Made by a program: the position numbers and the translations under genes. DNA of 64,000 bases from Paratissierella segnis (GTDB taxonomy: Bacteria; Bacillota; Clostridia; Tissierellales; Tissierellaceae). Shown here piece after piece: positions 26,127 through 35,645 of the stretch. The stretch spans positions 21,287 to 85,286 of the forward strand of contig NZ_JACRTG010000010.1 in the NCBI RefSeq assembly GCF_014385195.1. Direction: 5' to 3'. Numbering within the stretch: the stretch's first letter is position 1; the number at the start of each line of letters is the position of its first letter. The notes beneath the pieces are model-generated. The model did not search any database. It was not told the origin of the DNA and was given only the letters and a program-made list of their open reading frames with translations.

Positions 26127-27107
26127 TTACTCCCACCTTAAATCCTTACCAAAGAATTTTAATGGAATAAATTTATCTAAGATTCTGGAAAAAACCCTAT
26201 CAGTATAAATCTCTGTAATTTCTTTAGGAGTTAAATTGGTTGAGATTATGGTTTTTTTCCCTGATATCAACCTAGTATTGACTATATTAAAGATTTCAGC
26301 ATTTGTAAAAGTATTTGAAACTTCAGTTCCCAAATCATCAATTATCAATAAATCCGCTTCAAACAATAAATTATATTTAAAATCATTTAAATCGTCATTA
26401 TCTTTTCCAAATCTACGTCTTTCCAAGATATCCAATATCGTAAAAGCTGTTTGATAAATTACTATTTTATTTTTATCTAGCAATACCTTAGCTATACAAT
26501 TGCAAAGGAATGTCTTTCCAAGCCCGGTTGTCCCATAAAAAATCAAATTCTCGCCGTTGTTTTCTTCAAAATTGTTTACAAAGCCTTCCGCTATTCCAAC
26601 AATATTGATCATATTTTGCCTAGGTGTCATTTTCTCACCTTCAAAAGTTTCATCTTTAAAAACATTGATATCGAAGGTTTGAAAGTTTTCTTTTTTTAAT
26701 ATGCTTTCCAAATTGGACATTTTGTAAGCTCTCATCGCTAAAGCCTGTTTAAGACAATGACATTTTTCACCACTATCCAGATACCCGGTATCCTTGCAGC
26801 TATCGCAAAAATATCTCATTTCCATATAGTCAGGCTGTATATTGCTTTCTGTAAGTAAATATGCCTTCTCCATCTTAAGTGTTTCTATGTTCTTTTTAGT
26901 CTTTTTTGCAATATCCAAGTAGCCATTGGGATTATTGAGGATATGTTTTGACATGACGATTCCGGTTTTCATGATTTCTTCATCTATTTTTTTAATTCTT
27001 GGTATCTTTTTATAAACTTCATTAGTTCTTCTTTGCTTGTCCCTTTCTTGCCAATCCCTTTTTCTCTCATATTCACTTAAAATTTCTCTCATCATATCCG
27101 TATACAT
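26127..27107 (-). CDS. dnaI: Helicase loader, DnaI/DnaC-like ATPase
   Basis: A 326-residue AAA+ ATPase that loads the DnaB replicative helicase at the origin and at restart sites. The N-terminal coiled region is followed by a zinc-type cysteine cluster (CDSCKDTGYLDSGEKCHC) near residues 100-117. Walker A is FYGTTGLGKTFLC and Walker B is LLIIDDLGTE. It starts with an ATG and AGGAGATTAG, 2 nt after the DnaD-like gene, a pairing typical of Clostridia. The dnaB gene is 3 kb away on the same strand. Confidence 0.92.
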   Translation of the reverse strand: MYTDMMREILSEYERKRDWQERDKQRRTNEVYKKIPRIKKIDEEIMKTGIVMSKHILNNPNGYLDIAKKTKKNIETLKMEKAYLLTESNIQPDYMEMRYFCDSCKDTGYLDSGEKCHCLKQALAMRAYKMSNLESILKKENFQTFDINVFKDETFEGEKMTPRQNMINIVGIAEGFVNNFEENNGENLIFYGTTGLGKTFLCNCIAKVLLDKNKIVIYQTAFTILDILERRRFGKDNDDLNDFKYNLLFEADLLIIDDLGTEVSNTFTNAEIFNIVNTRLISGKKTIISTNLTPKEITEIYTDRVFSRILDKFIPLKFFGKDLRWE

Positions 27108-27109
27108 AC

Positions 27110-28189
27110 CTAATCTCCTTTAATTTTAAGAAAATGAGCTTCTCTCTTCCTTCTTGCAATCTCTTCTAATTCATCTGCTGAATATTTATTTGACCTTTGT
27201 TCAAAATTATGAAATCTCGTCTTGTTCGATATATTTTTTTTAGTTGGATTCTTGTTCGTCTTTATTTCCTTTTTCTCCGGTGGCTTATCCATAATTTCTA
27301 TATCTTCAATCTTTCTGATGCCTTTCTTATACCAGCTGGAAATAACCCCATCTATATAGCTAACAGTTGGGTTTGAAGCCTTGCTTGAACTTTCGCAGCC
27401 TTTGAGAATTATCTCCATTGAATAGCTATATTCATCCAGCCATTTATCTATAATCTTCATATCTCCTTCAGTAATATTTCTATTTACCAGTCCAATTGAT
27501 TTCATGATTCTTTGATACTGATAAAATCTTTCATCGTTTAATTTAAAATGTTCTAATAAGGCTTCGATATTTGTCACGCCTTTATCATACCAATTTCTAA
27601 TAATGCCTTCTATGTATTTTATACTCTTTATACCTTTTCGTTCAATACTATAATAAAATGCCTTCTCTATTACATCCGGGTTCATGTTGTAATCATGTAT
27701 CCAGCCTAAGATTTGTAATTTTTCGGTAGGGACTGTTTGCCTTCTCATGATGTTGTCGATATTATTAAACATATTATTTATTGCCGGCATTTGATTTGCT
27801 TCTATAAGGTCCTTCATACTATATCTAAATTTTTTATTTCCTGTTTCTTCTTTATTTAATATGCTTAAATTATTCTTTATATAGAGCTGTTTAAGATTTA
27901 AAAATTTAACACCGTAGTTGACTTCTGTCTTATCTATTTTTTCGATTATGCCTTTTTCTTCCCAAAAATCCCATGCACCAAGTACATCCTCCAATGGAAT
28001 ATTTAAATGTTTTGCTATAGTCATATTTGTTACTTCAATTTTCTCATCTTTATCATGAGCATATTTATAGCCTAATAAATACACCTTAACATAAGTGCCA
28101 TTTGCCATAGGCATATAATCATTTATAAAAATATTTTCTATAGGAGTATCTCCCAAGTCCATATCAGTAATTTCAAGGTTGAAACTCAT
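27110..28189 (-). CDS. DnaD/DnaB-like primosomal replication protein
   Basis: A 359-residue protein of the DnaD superfamily, which remodels DNA and recruits the helicase loader. An N-terminal winged-helix region (about 1-110, TIAKHLNIPLEDVLGAWDFWEEKGII) is followed by two DnaD C-terminal (DDBH2) repeats. Each repeat ends in the signature YxxGxIxxW: YIEGIIRNW near 195 and YIDGVISSW near 280. The C-terminus is basic and probably disordered. The ATG has AGGAGTTG upstream. It is coupled to dnaI. Confidence 0.88.
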   Translation of the reverse strand: MSFNLEITDMDLGDTPIENIFINDYMPMANGTYVKVYLLGYKYAHDKDEKIEVTNMTIAKHLNIPLEDVLGAWDFWEEKGIIEKIDKTEVNYGVKFLNLKQLYIKNNLSILNKEETGNKKFRYSMKDLIEANQMPAINNMFNNIDNIMRRQTVPTEKLQILGWIHDYNMNPDVIEKAFYYSIERKGIKSIKYIEGIIRNWYDKGVTNIEALLEHFKLNDERFYQYQRIMKSIGLVNRNITEGDMKIIDKWLDEYSYSMEIILKGCESSSKASNPTVSYIDGVISSWYKKGIRKIEDIEIMDKPPEKKEIKTNKNPTKKNISNKTRFHNFEQRSNKYSADELEEIARRKREAHFLKIKGD

Positions 28190-28200
28190 TTTATCAACTC

Positions 28201-28794
28201 CTATGATTGCTTTTTAAGAAAAATTCCTTTATCCAATTTCATTTTGTAGATATAATTATATATCTTTTTATCGGTAATTACAAAAGAAGATTTTTCATCC
28301 AGAAAATACGGATTGTTAGTGTCCAGCTTATGGTCATAGAATTCATCAAGGTAGTAGCCAACAGGTTTAAATCCCATTTTTTCATATAATCTATATGCCC
28401 TTTTATTAAACTCTGCTACCTCAAGATACATCTTTTTCATCTTCATTTTAGTAAAGTAATGATTGAGAAAGGTGGAAAGGCACTCCGTTCCATACCCTAA
28501 AGAAACATAATTTGGATCAAAAACTATTCCCAATGTAGACTCTCTTTTTATCCTTCTTATATCCTTTATCCCCATATAACCAATAAGTTTCGCCTCTCCG
28601 TCAAATATCCCGTAGTATTTGTTGTTAAGGCTAAAAGTCTTTGATCTATACCACGTCTTAAGTTCTTTATCATTCATATCCGGGAAATTGTAATCACCTA
28701 ATAACGGATTGTCATGATACCCCCAATTGCGCATTTGATACACATCAGCTAATTTAAGTCCGCTTATCTTTATTCGAGAACCACTGATTTCCAT
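28201..28794 (-). CDS. GNAT-family N-acetyltransferase
   Basis: A 197-residue RimJ/RimL-like acetyltransferase. The acetyl-CoA site is the region VSLGYGTECLSTFLNHYF, and the family C-terminal motif reads YLEVAEFNKRAYRLYEKMGFKPVGY. Substrates of this group include ribosomal protein N-termini, polyamines and antibiotics; which applies here cannot be told. The ATG has AGGAGGAATT upstream. It is 11 nt upstream of the DnaD-like gene and may share its transcript, but no functional link is evident. Confidence 0.85.
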   Translation of the reverse strand: MEISGSRIKISGLKLADVYQMRNWGYHDNPLLGDYNFPDMNDKELKTWYRSKTFSLNNKYYGIFDGEAKLIGYMGIKDIRRIKRESTLGIVFDPNYVSLGYGTECLSTFLNHYFTKMKMKKMYLEVAEFNKRAYRLYEKMGFKPVGYYLDEFYDHKLDTNNPYFLDEKSSFVITDKKIYNYIYKMKLDKGIFLKKQS

Positions 28795-28808
28795 AATTCC
28801 TCCTGAAT

Positions 28809-28833
28809 AAAAAAGGGTGGTTAGTTTCCACCC
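28809..28833 (-). terminator. Terminator of the flavodiiron gene
   Basis: On the minus strand GGGTGG and CCACCC pair around a 7-nt loop that contains the stop codon, and TTTTTT follows. Confidence 0.8.
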
Positions 28834-30044
28834 CTATTGTCTAATTCCAACAACCTTTTACCGAATCCCATGCCATATTCAACTGCTTGTTCATCTGATT
28901 TATCATACGGAATAAAGTTTACCTTTAAGCCATCTTCGTCATAAATTTTAAGCTTTAAATTTTTTAAATTATCCTGTATAATCTTTACTGCTTCTCCGCT
29001 CCAACCGTAGGAACCAAAGGCTCCGGCTAATTTTCCCTTATTTCTAATCGGATTTATAATAGCTAATAGCTTATAGATTGGCAATAAAATGTTTTGATTT
29101 ATAGTAGGGCTGCCTATAATAAAAGCGGAAGATTTATATACCTTATCCTCCAATTCTTCAATATTTACGTGCTCTATATCCATCAATTCAACTTCAATAT
29201 CTCCGGCCATCTTTATGCCTTCAGCAATCTTTTCCGCAATTTTCTTAGTATTTCCATAGGCAGAAACATAGGCAATAAATACCTTCGAATCTTTATGGGA
29301 ACTTTCCGTTTCAGCGGAAATTTCTCTCGACCATTCAACATACTTTTGCCAATTTGATCTTAAGATAGGTCCATGCCCGGGACAAATTACATCAATTTCC
29401 AAATCGGAAATTTTGTCAATTGCTTCTAACATATAATTACTAAATGGCTTTAAAATAACATCAAAATAATATTTAAATGAATCATCAAAATCATCGACTA
29501 AGTCATCAAACATTCTTTCATCACAATAATGACAGCCAAATGAATCACAAGTAAACAACATTTTATCTTCTATTAAATAGGTATACATAGTATCCGGCCA
29601 ATGTAAAAAAGGTGCTTGTATAAATTTAAGTGTCTTGTTGCCCAAATCAATTGTATCTCCATTTTTTACAACCATAGACTTGAAGTCCTTATCTACCATG
29701 TGTTTTAAGAAGTTGATTGCTGACCTGCTTCCAACAACTGTTGCATTTAGTGCCAAATCAAGCAAATAGGTCAAGTTTCCTGAATGATCCGGCTCTGTGT
29801 GATTTAAAATTATATATTCGATATCCTCAAAATCCGTAACCTGCTTTATTTTATCCAAATAGGTATCTCTAAATGTAGCTTTAGTTGTTTCTATTATAGC
29901 CTTTTTATCCGCATCTATAAAATATGAGTTATATGTTGTACCATATTTAGTCTCCATCACAACATCAAAAGTTACTAAACCAGGATCCAATACTCCTACC
30001 CATTTAACCGATTCGTTTACCGGCAATACTTTATTATCAATCAT
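28821..30044 (-). CDS. fprA: A-type flavoprotein (flavodiiron protein, FprA family)
   Basis: A 407-residue cytoplasmic enzyme that reduces O2 to water and/or NO to N2O, protecting anaerobes. Residues 1-255 form a metallo-beta-lactamase-like domain with the diiron ligands in NHTEPDHSGN, FLHW, FTCDSFGCH and CPGHGP. Residues 262-400 form a flavodoxin domain (VFIAYVSAYGNTKKIAEKIAEGI binds FMN). The ATG at 30042-30044 follows GGGAGGTAG; a longer frame upstream lacks a ribosome-binding site. No rubredoxin domain is fused, so the electron donor is separate. Confidence 0.92.
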   Translation of the reverse strand: MIDNKVLPVNESVKWVGVLDPGLVTFDVVMETKYGTTYNSYFIDADKKAIIETTKATFRDTYLDKIKQVTDFEDIEYIILNHTEPDHSGNLTYLLDLALNATVVGSRSAINFLKHMVDKDFKSMVVKNGDTIDLGNKTLKFIQAPFLHWPDTMYTYLIEDKMLFTCDSFGCHYCDERMFDDLVDDFDDSFKYYFDVILKPFSNYMLEAIDKISDLEIDVICPGHGPILRSNWQKYVEWSREISAETESSHKDSKVFIAYVSAYGNTKKIAEKIAEGIKMAGDIEVELMDIEHVNIEELEDKVYKSSAFIIGSPTINQNILLPIYKLLAIINPIRNKGKLAGAFGSYGWSGEAVKIIQDNLKNLKLKIYDEDGLKVNFIPYDKSDEQAVEYGMGFGKRLLELDNRGGN

Positions 30045-30098
30045 TGATCTACCTCCCTTTTCTATGTATTTATATATACCCATCATATGGGAGGAAAA

Positions 30099-30218
30099 TT
30101 CACAATTCACAGTTCACAATTTATAATCTATGGGATTATTCTTTGAACTTTTCTTCTTACCTCTCTTTTCTGTTGTTCACTGTTCAATGTTAGTTATTCA
30201 TTTTGTTTCTTCTACTAC
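30099..30218. repeat. Short repeat island between dnaB and fprA
   Basis: It contains AATTCACAATTCACAGTTC followed by TGTTGTTCACTGTTCAATG and related tracts, the same vocabulary as the islands at 2.3 and 25.8 kb but without the GATCCTTC hairpin unit. No coding capacity. Confidence 0.65.
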
Positions 30219-31547
30219 CTAGTTTGGTAATTTGTAATTTTCCTTATTTAAAAATTTCGTATATTCGCCTTTCCATACCAACTCTATACTTCCGGTAGGA
30301 CCGTTCCTATGCTTAGCTATGATGAGTTCACCTATATTTTTAAGCTCGGTTTCTTTGTTGTAATATTCATCTCTATATAAGAACAGCACAACATCAGCAT
30401 CCTGTTCTATGGCGCCGGATTCCCTTAAGTCAGAAAGTATAGGTCTGTGATCAGACCTCAATTCAGGAGCACGGGAAAGCTGAGATAATGCAATTACAGG
30501 ACACTCCATTTCCTTTGCCAACGCTTTTAATCCTCTGGATATAGCTGAGATTTCCTGCTGTCTGCTCTCTTGTCTGCCTTCCAATTGCATCAATTGTAAA
30601 TAGTCAACTAAAATTAAGTCCAATCCTTTTTCTATTTTTAACCTTCTGCATTTTGCCTTCATTTCCATTAAAGATATCCCAGCAGTATCATCTATAAATA
30701 TATTCATTTGAGATAGCGGTCCCATAGAATCCACTACCTTCAGCCATTCGTCATCACTTAAATTGCCGCTTATTATTTTCTGTAAATCCACATGCGAGGT
30801 CGCGCTTATAACTCTTTGAACCAATTGTTCCTTGCTCATTTCAAGCGAGAAAATCGCCACCTTAGCATTTGACTTCAATGCGCTGTGAGTTGCTATATTT
30901 ATACCAAGTGCTGTTTTACCCATAGACGGCCTTGCAGCCAATAATATCAAATCAGATTTTTGTAACCCGGATAATTTGTTATCCAAATCTATAAATCCGG
31001 TTTCAAGTCCGGTTAGTCTTCCTTTGTTTGCAGCCCTTTCTTCTATTTGAGCAAAACTATTTAATAGTACCTCACTAATAGGAGAAAACCCTTCTCTATG
31101 ACTGCCTTGAGTTATATCAAATATATTCCTTTCGGCAAGCTCTATAATTGCACTTACTTCTTCCGTATCTTCAAATGCTTTGCCCATAATATCATCGCTT
31201 GATTTAATCAGCCGTCTTAAAATAGATTTTTCCTGAACTATTTTGCAATAATATTTAATATTTGCTGTAGTGGCAATACTGCTGGAAAGATTTGCAAGAT
31301 AAGTAACTCCACCAATATTGTCTAAAGTACCTCTTCTTTTCAATTCCTCGGATAAAGTTATTAAATCAACAGGCTCATTTTTATTAAATAATACTATCAT
31401 AGTTTCGAAAATTTCTCTATTCGCTTCTTTATAAAAATCCTCCGGTTTAATAATTTCCAAAGCTGAGTTGATTGCTTCCTTATCAATTATCATTGCTCCC
31501 AAGACGGATTGTTCCGCTTCAATACTATTGGGAGGAATTCTTCCCAT
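30219..31547 (-). CDS. dnaB: Replicative DNA helicase
   Basis: The hexameric 5'-3' helicase of the replication fork. With the start at the ATG ending at 31547 it has 442 residues: an N-terminal DnaB domain (IPPNSIEAEQSVLGAMIIDKEA), a linker, and a RecA-like core with Walker A ARPSMGKTAL, Walker B LILVDYLQLM and sensor ALSQLSR. An in-frame GTG at 31574 overlaps the rplI stop and would add 9 residues. A GGAGGTG lies 18 nt before the chosen ATG, which is far, so the start is uncertain. Order rplI-dnaB is typical of Firmicutes. Confidence 0.93.
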   Translation of the reverse strand: MGRIPPNSIEAEQSVLGAMIIDKEAINSALEIIKPEDFYKEANREIFETMIVLFNKNEPVDLITLSEELKRRGTLDNIGGVTYLANLSSSIATTANIKYYCKIVQEKSILRRLIKSSDDIMGKAFEDTEEVSAIIELAERNIFDITQGSHREGFSPISEVLLNSFAQIEERAANKGRLTGLETGFIDLDNKLSGLQKSDLILLAARPSMGKTALGINIATHSALKSNAKVAIFSLEMSKEQLVQRVISATSHVDLQKIISGNLSDDEWLKVVDSMGPLSQMNIFIDDTAGISLMEMKAKCRRLKIEKGLDLILVDYLQLMQLEGRQESRQQEISAISRGLKALAKEMECPVIALSQLSRAPELRSDHRPILSDLRESGAIEQDADVVLFLYRDEYYNKETELKNIGELIIAKHRNGPTGSIELVWKGEYTKFLNKENYKLPN

Positions 31548-31573
31548 TATAGCTTCTATTTCAATCACCTCCA

Positions 31574-32020
31574 CTATTCAACCGTCACATTAACCTTTAG
31601 TTTTGCTGTAATCTCCGCATATACCCTTACATCAACTTCAGTGATTCCGGTATTTTTGATATTTTCTTTCATTTCAATTTTTCTCTTATCAACATCTATT
31701 TTATGCTCTTTCCTTAAAGCTTCAGCAATATCATTGGAAGTAATTGAACCAAATAATCTTCCGCCTGTCCCACCTTTAGCCTTAATATTTACAGTCAAAC
31801 CCTCTATGTTTTTTTTCAATTCCAATGCTTGATTCTGTTCTTTTTGTTTTTGGATTTTTTCTTTTTTCCTATCTTCTTCCCATTTTGCTAAATTCCCTGA
31901 AGTAGCCTCTATTGCTAAATTCCTAGGAAAAAGGAAGTTCCTTGCATAACCATCTTTGGCATTGACCAATGCTCCTTCTTTACCCAATCCTTTAACATCC
32001 TTTAAAAGAATTACCTTCAT
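31574..32020 (-). CDS. rplI: 50S ribosomal protein L9
   Basis: A 148-residue L9 with the N-terminal globular domain (MKVILLKDVKGLGKEGALVNAKDGYARNFLFP pattern), the long connecting helix (about 45-75) and the C-terminal RNA-binding domain (GRLFGSITSNDIAEAL). It binds 23S rRNA near the L1 stalk base. Its ATG overlaps the gdpP stop by 4 nt (ATGA), so translation is likely coupled. Part of a yybS-gdpP-rplI-dnaB operon. Confidence 0.97.
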   Translation of the reverse strand: MKVILLKDVKGLGKEGALVNAKDGYARNFLFPRNLAIEATSGNLAKWEEDRKKEKIQKQKEQNQALELKKNIEGLTVNIKAKGGTGGRLFGSITSNDIAEALRKEHKIDVDKRKIEMKENIKNTGITEVDVRVYAEITAKLKVNVTVE

Positions 32021-34011
32021 TTTTTTTCACCTTCCTCTAAAAATTCCTCTATTTTATCAATTAACATCTCTTCAGCTTCTTCCATGCTCATACCTGAAAT
32101 CTGCGTACCTGCACTTGTCAGATGTCCACCGCCTCCAAGCCTTTCTAATATGAGCTGTACGCTTATATCCCCTAAAGATCTTCCGGAAATATGAATTCTA
32201 TCATTGACTCTTGTTAAAACAAAAGATGCCTCAACCCCATTGATATCCAGTAATTCATCAGCAGCTTGAGCTGCAATAAGAACTGAATCCTCCATTTCCT
32301 TATCCAATTTTCCAATTGCAATTCTATCCAAAATTAATCTTGTAGATTGTATGACTTCAGCTTTACTTATAAATGTATTGAAGTTATCACGGAACAACTG
32401 TCTTACAGTAGTAGTATCGGCTCCGACTCTCTTTAAAATGGATGCTGCCTCAAACGTCCTTACACCGGTCTGATAGCTAAAATTCTTAGTATCTACAGTA
32501 ATCCCCGCCAGCAAAGCTTCAGCCTCAAATTTTGTAAGGTTTAAATCTTCGCTCATATATGATAATACCTCCGTAACCAACTCACTTGCAGATGATGCAT
32601 ATGGTTCCAAGTAAGTAAGAACAGGGTCTTTCACAAATTCCGTCCCTCTTCTATGATGATCTATAACAACCGCCTTATCTGCTATATCTAATAGCTCGGG
32701 AGCTTCCGTAAATGAAGGTTTGTGATTATCTACCACTATCAAAAGCGAATCTTTATTTATTATTTCCAATGCCTCTTCAGTTGTTATAATCTTTTCCAAT
32801 AAATCGGGCTGTTCTTTTCTTAGTTTATCATAAATATTTTTAATTGAAGGATTTTCACCATTCAAAACCAAATAGCCTTCTTTGTTCCTATTGTCAATAG
32901 CTCTTAAAATACCAATACCAGAACCAAAGGAGTCCATATCAGGATTTTTATGACCCATAACAAATACATTTTCTGCTTGGTCGATTAACTGCCTTAGAGC
33001 ATATGCGATAACCCTGGATTTTACCTTATTTCTTTTCTCTAGAGCTTTTGATTTACCTCCAAAGTATTCAAATGACGGACCTGATTTTAATACAGCTTGA
33101 TCTCCTCCTCTACCCAAGGCAATATCAATAGCTCCCTTGGCATTATCATAGGACTCAATTATGTTGTTTTCAGTTGCACAAACACCCATACTCAACGTAA
33201 TAGGTATTGTATTTCCTATATTCAATTCCTTCATTTGATCCAGAATATCAAATTTTTTTGATTTGATACTTTCTAAAGCGAAATAATTCATAATTACAAG
33301 GTATTTGTCATTTTCATATTTTCTTACTAGTCCCCCATACCTGGTAAAATATGATGCAATTCTCTTATCTATCTCAGCCAATACCAATGGCTTATTTATA
33401 TCAGGCGTAGAGCCTTTTACCTCATCATAATTATCAACATAAATTAGACCGATTACGGTGTTTTCACCTTTATACTTTGCTTCTAATTTAACATATTCTG
33501 TATTATCAACCCAGTACAACAATATAATTTTATTTCGATTACTCACCTTTTTAGTATCGATTGTATTTGAATATACCTTATAATAATTATCTCCATATTT
33601 AATATTTATCGGAGTATCATCTCCGGCTTCCAGCAATTCAGCCAGTTTAAAATTAGGAATTAATTCATAAATTCTTTCATTTAATAAATCTTCCTCCACC
33701 ATCATCTCCAAAAAAGGCGTATTATACCAAGTAATTGCACCATTTTTATCAATTATTACAAGAGGAAAAGGCATATTAAAAATAGCATGCTTTGTTGCGG
33801 AATCAAATTCATTTGATAAATCCTCTATATATTTAGTTAACTCTCTTTTCTTTTCTGAAGTTTTTCTAAAATCATAATACACCAAATATGCTAAAAGCAA
33901 TGCCCCAATAAAGCCCAATTTAGGTTCATATATAGCAATTATCACCACCATTAGCCCTATGATTATCAAATATAACTTTGTATCTGACCATTTAAATATA
34001 TCTTTTTTCAT
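32017..34011 (-). CDS. gdpP: Cyclic-di-AMP phosphodiesterase GdpP
   Basis: A 664-residue membrane phosphodiesterase that hydrolyses c-di-AMP to pApA. Two N-terminal membrane helices (about 10-55) are followed by a PAS-like domain (VIIDKNGAITWYNTPF), a degenerate GGDEF domain with low cyclase potential, then DHH and DHHA1 domains. The metal ligands are in GHKNPDMDSFG, VVDNHK and VIDHHRR, and GGGGHLTSAG closes the site. The ATG has GGGAGGATTA upstream. It lies between the YybS-like gene and rplI. Confidence 0.94.
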   Translation of the reverse strand: MKKDIFKWSDTKLYLIIIGLMVVIIAIYEPKLGFIGALLLAYLVYYDFRKTSEKKRELTKYIEDLSNEFDSATKHAIFNMPFPLVIIDKNGAITWYNTPFLEMMVEEDLLNERIYELIPNFKLAELLEAGDDTPINIKYGDNYYKVYSNTIDTKKVSNRNKIILLYWVDNTEYVKLEAKYKGENTVIGLIYVDNYDEVKGSTPDINKPLVLAEIDKRIASYFTRYGGLVRKYENDKYLVIMNYFALESIKSKKFDILDQMKELNIGNTIPITLSMGVCATENNIIESYDNAKGAIDIALGRGGDQAVLKSGPSFEYFGGKSKALEKRNKVKSRVIAYALRQLIDQAENVFVMGHKNPDMDSFGSGIGILRAIDNRNKEGYLVLNGENPSIKNIYDKLRKEQPDLLEKIITTEEALEIINKDSLLIVVDNHKPSFTEAPELLDIADKAVVIDHHRRGTEFVKDPVLTYLEPYASSASELVTEVLSYMSEDLNLTKFEAEALLAGITVDTKNFSYQTGVRTFEAASILKRVGADTTTVRQLFRDNFNTFISKAEVIQSTRLILDRIAIGKLDKEMEDSVLIAAQAADELLDINGVEASFVLTRVNDRIHISGRSLGDISVQLILERLGGGGHLTSAGTQISGMSMEEAEEMLIDKIEEFLEEGEKK

Positions 34012-34024
34012 AGTAATCCTCCCA

Positions 34025-34978
34025 TTAGGATTTTAACTTATTTATCTTTCTGAAGTCTATAAAGATATCCAATAAGCCCAATATTGATATTATAGACACT
34101 AATGGAGTAAAGAAAACAGAAATTAGTAAAAACACTATTCTAAAGGCATTTGCTACCTTCTTTTTTGCCATCAAGTAATCTATAACTGATAATCCTTGAA
34201 TATATATCATAAATCCTACTAATAATACTAAATTTGCTAAAATGGCATCAAAGTTAAAACCCTCAATATTTTTAGTTAGATATGCTCCTAAAAACATAAT
34301 TAAAATACCAGGTACTATATTATTTGGCAATCTAAACTTGGAAAATCTGGGGATATTAACTACCCCTATATTTATCTTTCTAAGCAATATTGCTGACAAA
34401 TAATAATTAATATAAGAAATTAAAAGCGCAGCAATAATAATCATAGAAGGTACTATCATTAGCATATATTTATATGCATTTTCAAGAAGATCTTTTACCC
34501 TTTGTAATTCTAAATTGGTAAGATCCATGTCTTTAAACATGTCAACCTGAACATCTAAAATATTTTTTAAATTATTTTCTAATTCAATAGCTATATTAAT
34601 ACCGGATACACCGCGTAAATAACTAATCATTAAAAGCATAATTATGAAAAAGACTACAGAAGAAGCCGCCAATATTTCAATTGATTTTCTTCTATTTTTG
34701 ATGCCATATATAATAATAATGGTCATAGGCGCAAATGCTATGAATAACAATAACCCACTCATCATATCCGTTGTAAGCCCAATAATTACAGAAACTACAG
34801 CCATAATAAGTACACTATTAATTGATCCATTTTTAACTCCATATGCAATAAACAAAACAGGAAATAATATTAGAATAATAGGATAAGTGTAAAAGCCAAT
34901 TATAGTGTATAAAATCATACATAGGGCAACTCCCAATGTTTCTAATATAATTCTTTTTAATTGATTATCATCCTTCAA
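34025..34978 (-). CDS. YybS-like (DUF2232) membrane protein
   Basis: An integral membrane protein of 317 residues with about eight segments, from LGVALCMILYTIIGFYTYPI at the N-terminus to VFFTPLVSIISILGLLDIFIDF near the end. It matches the DUF2232/YybS family found upstream of gdpP and rplI in many Firmicutes. I choose the TTG ending at 34978 because GAGGTG lies 6 nt before it; the in-frame GTG three codons earlier has no properly placed ribosome-binding site. The function is unknown. It heads the operon with gdpP, rplI and dnaB. Confidence 0.8.
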   Translation of the reverse strand: MKDDNQLKRIILETLGVALCMILYTIIGFYTYPIILILFPVLFIAYGVKNGSINSVLIMAVVSVIIGLTTDMMSGLLLFIAFAPMTIIIIYGIKNRRKSIEILAASSVVFFIIMLLMISYLRGVSGINIAIELENNLKNILDVQVDMFKDMDLTNLELQRVKDLLENAYKYMLMIVPSMIIIAALLISYINYYLSAILLRKINIGVVNIPRFSKFRLPNNIVPGILIMFLGAYLTKNIEGFNFDAILANLVLLVGFMIYIQGLSVIDYLMAKKKVANAFRIVFLLISVFFTPLVSIISILGLLDIFIDFRKINKLKS

Positions 34979-35000
34979 ATATTTCACCTCAATCTAGATT

Positions 35001-35030
35001 GCAATTCATAATTCACAGTTCACAATTGAT
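35001..35030. repeat. Short ATTCACAGTTCACAA repeat
   Basis: Thirty bases with the same AATTCATAATTCACAGTTC vocabulary as the other islands, just upstream of the YybS-like gene. The rest of the gap to the B12-regulated promoter (35031-35222) is AT-rich with nothing recognisable. Confidence 0.5.
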
Positions 35031-35222
35031 TATCAAAGCAACCTCTATGACATTTTTATGCAATGTGAATTTTATTGACTATTATTAATATTATACTCTA
35101 GTTTGGTAAAAAAGTCTTACCTAAAATAATTAAATAGTCGTAGTTAATAAATCATATTTTTAAGTTCATAGCAATTTAAGATGCAAAAGCCTTTATATTT
35201 ATTTTTTAATTTTTTAATAATA

Positions 35223-35252
35223 TTGACACAATATTCTATATAGTGATATACT
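35223..35252 (+). promoter_or_regulatory. Promoter of the B12-riboswitch operon
   Basis: A perfect TTGACA (35223-35228), an 18-nt spacer and TATACT (35247-35252). Transcription would begin about 35260, just before the riboswitch. Confidence 0.75.
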
Positions 35253-35261
35253 GAAATTAAA

Positions 35262-35425
35262 TTAATAGGGAGAATATGTTATGGAAGTTGGGTGTAATTC
35301 CCACGCAAGACCGTTGCTGTAATTCACTGATGCTTTGACTATGTCACTGGAAAATTTTCTGGGAAGGCGTCAAGGCTATGTTGTTTTTAAACACAAGTGA
35401 TAAGCCAGAATACTTACTTATTTCT
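35262..35425 (+). promoter_or_regulatory. Cobalamin riboswitch
   Basis: Conserved blocks appear in the right order: the GGTGTAATTCCCACGC-like segment, GACCGTTGCTGTAA, a TCACTGG segment, TGGGAAGGCG, and AAGCCAGAATAC. These are the core of the B12 aptamer (J6/3 and the B12 box). Downstream, GCCGCA/TGCGG and GCATGG/CCATG arms (35428-35478) may form the switching stem, and a terminator lies at 35542-35569. B12 binding should reduce expression of the five genes downstream. Confidence 0.9.
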
Positions 35426-35541
35426 CAGCCGCATTAATCGTGCGGTGCATGGCCTTGCGGATAACCATGGCAATGCATTATTCATATCTTTTTATCCTTT
35501 CTATTCTATTTTGGATATGAGATATGTTTACTTTAGTATAT

Positions 35542-35569
35542 GTCTGCAAGATTTAGTGCAGACTTTTTT
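35542..35569 (+). terminator. Riboswitch-associated intrinsic terminator
   Basis: GTCTGCA and TGCAGAC pair perfectly around an 8-nt loop, followed by TTTTTT. It sits between the aptamer and the first gene, 76 nt before its ATG, as expected for transcriptional attenuation. Confidence 0.88.
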
Positions 35570-35645
35570 ATTGCCTAATCTAAAAGTACTTACACCTTCG
35601 ATGAAAGCGACAAATAATATAATACAAAGGAGTAGTTAAGTAATT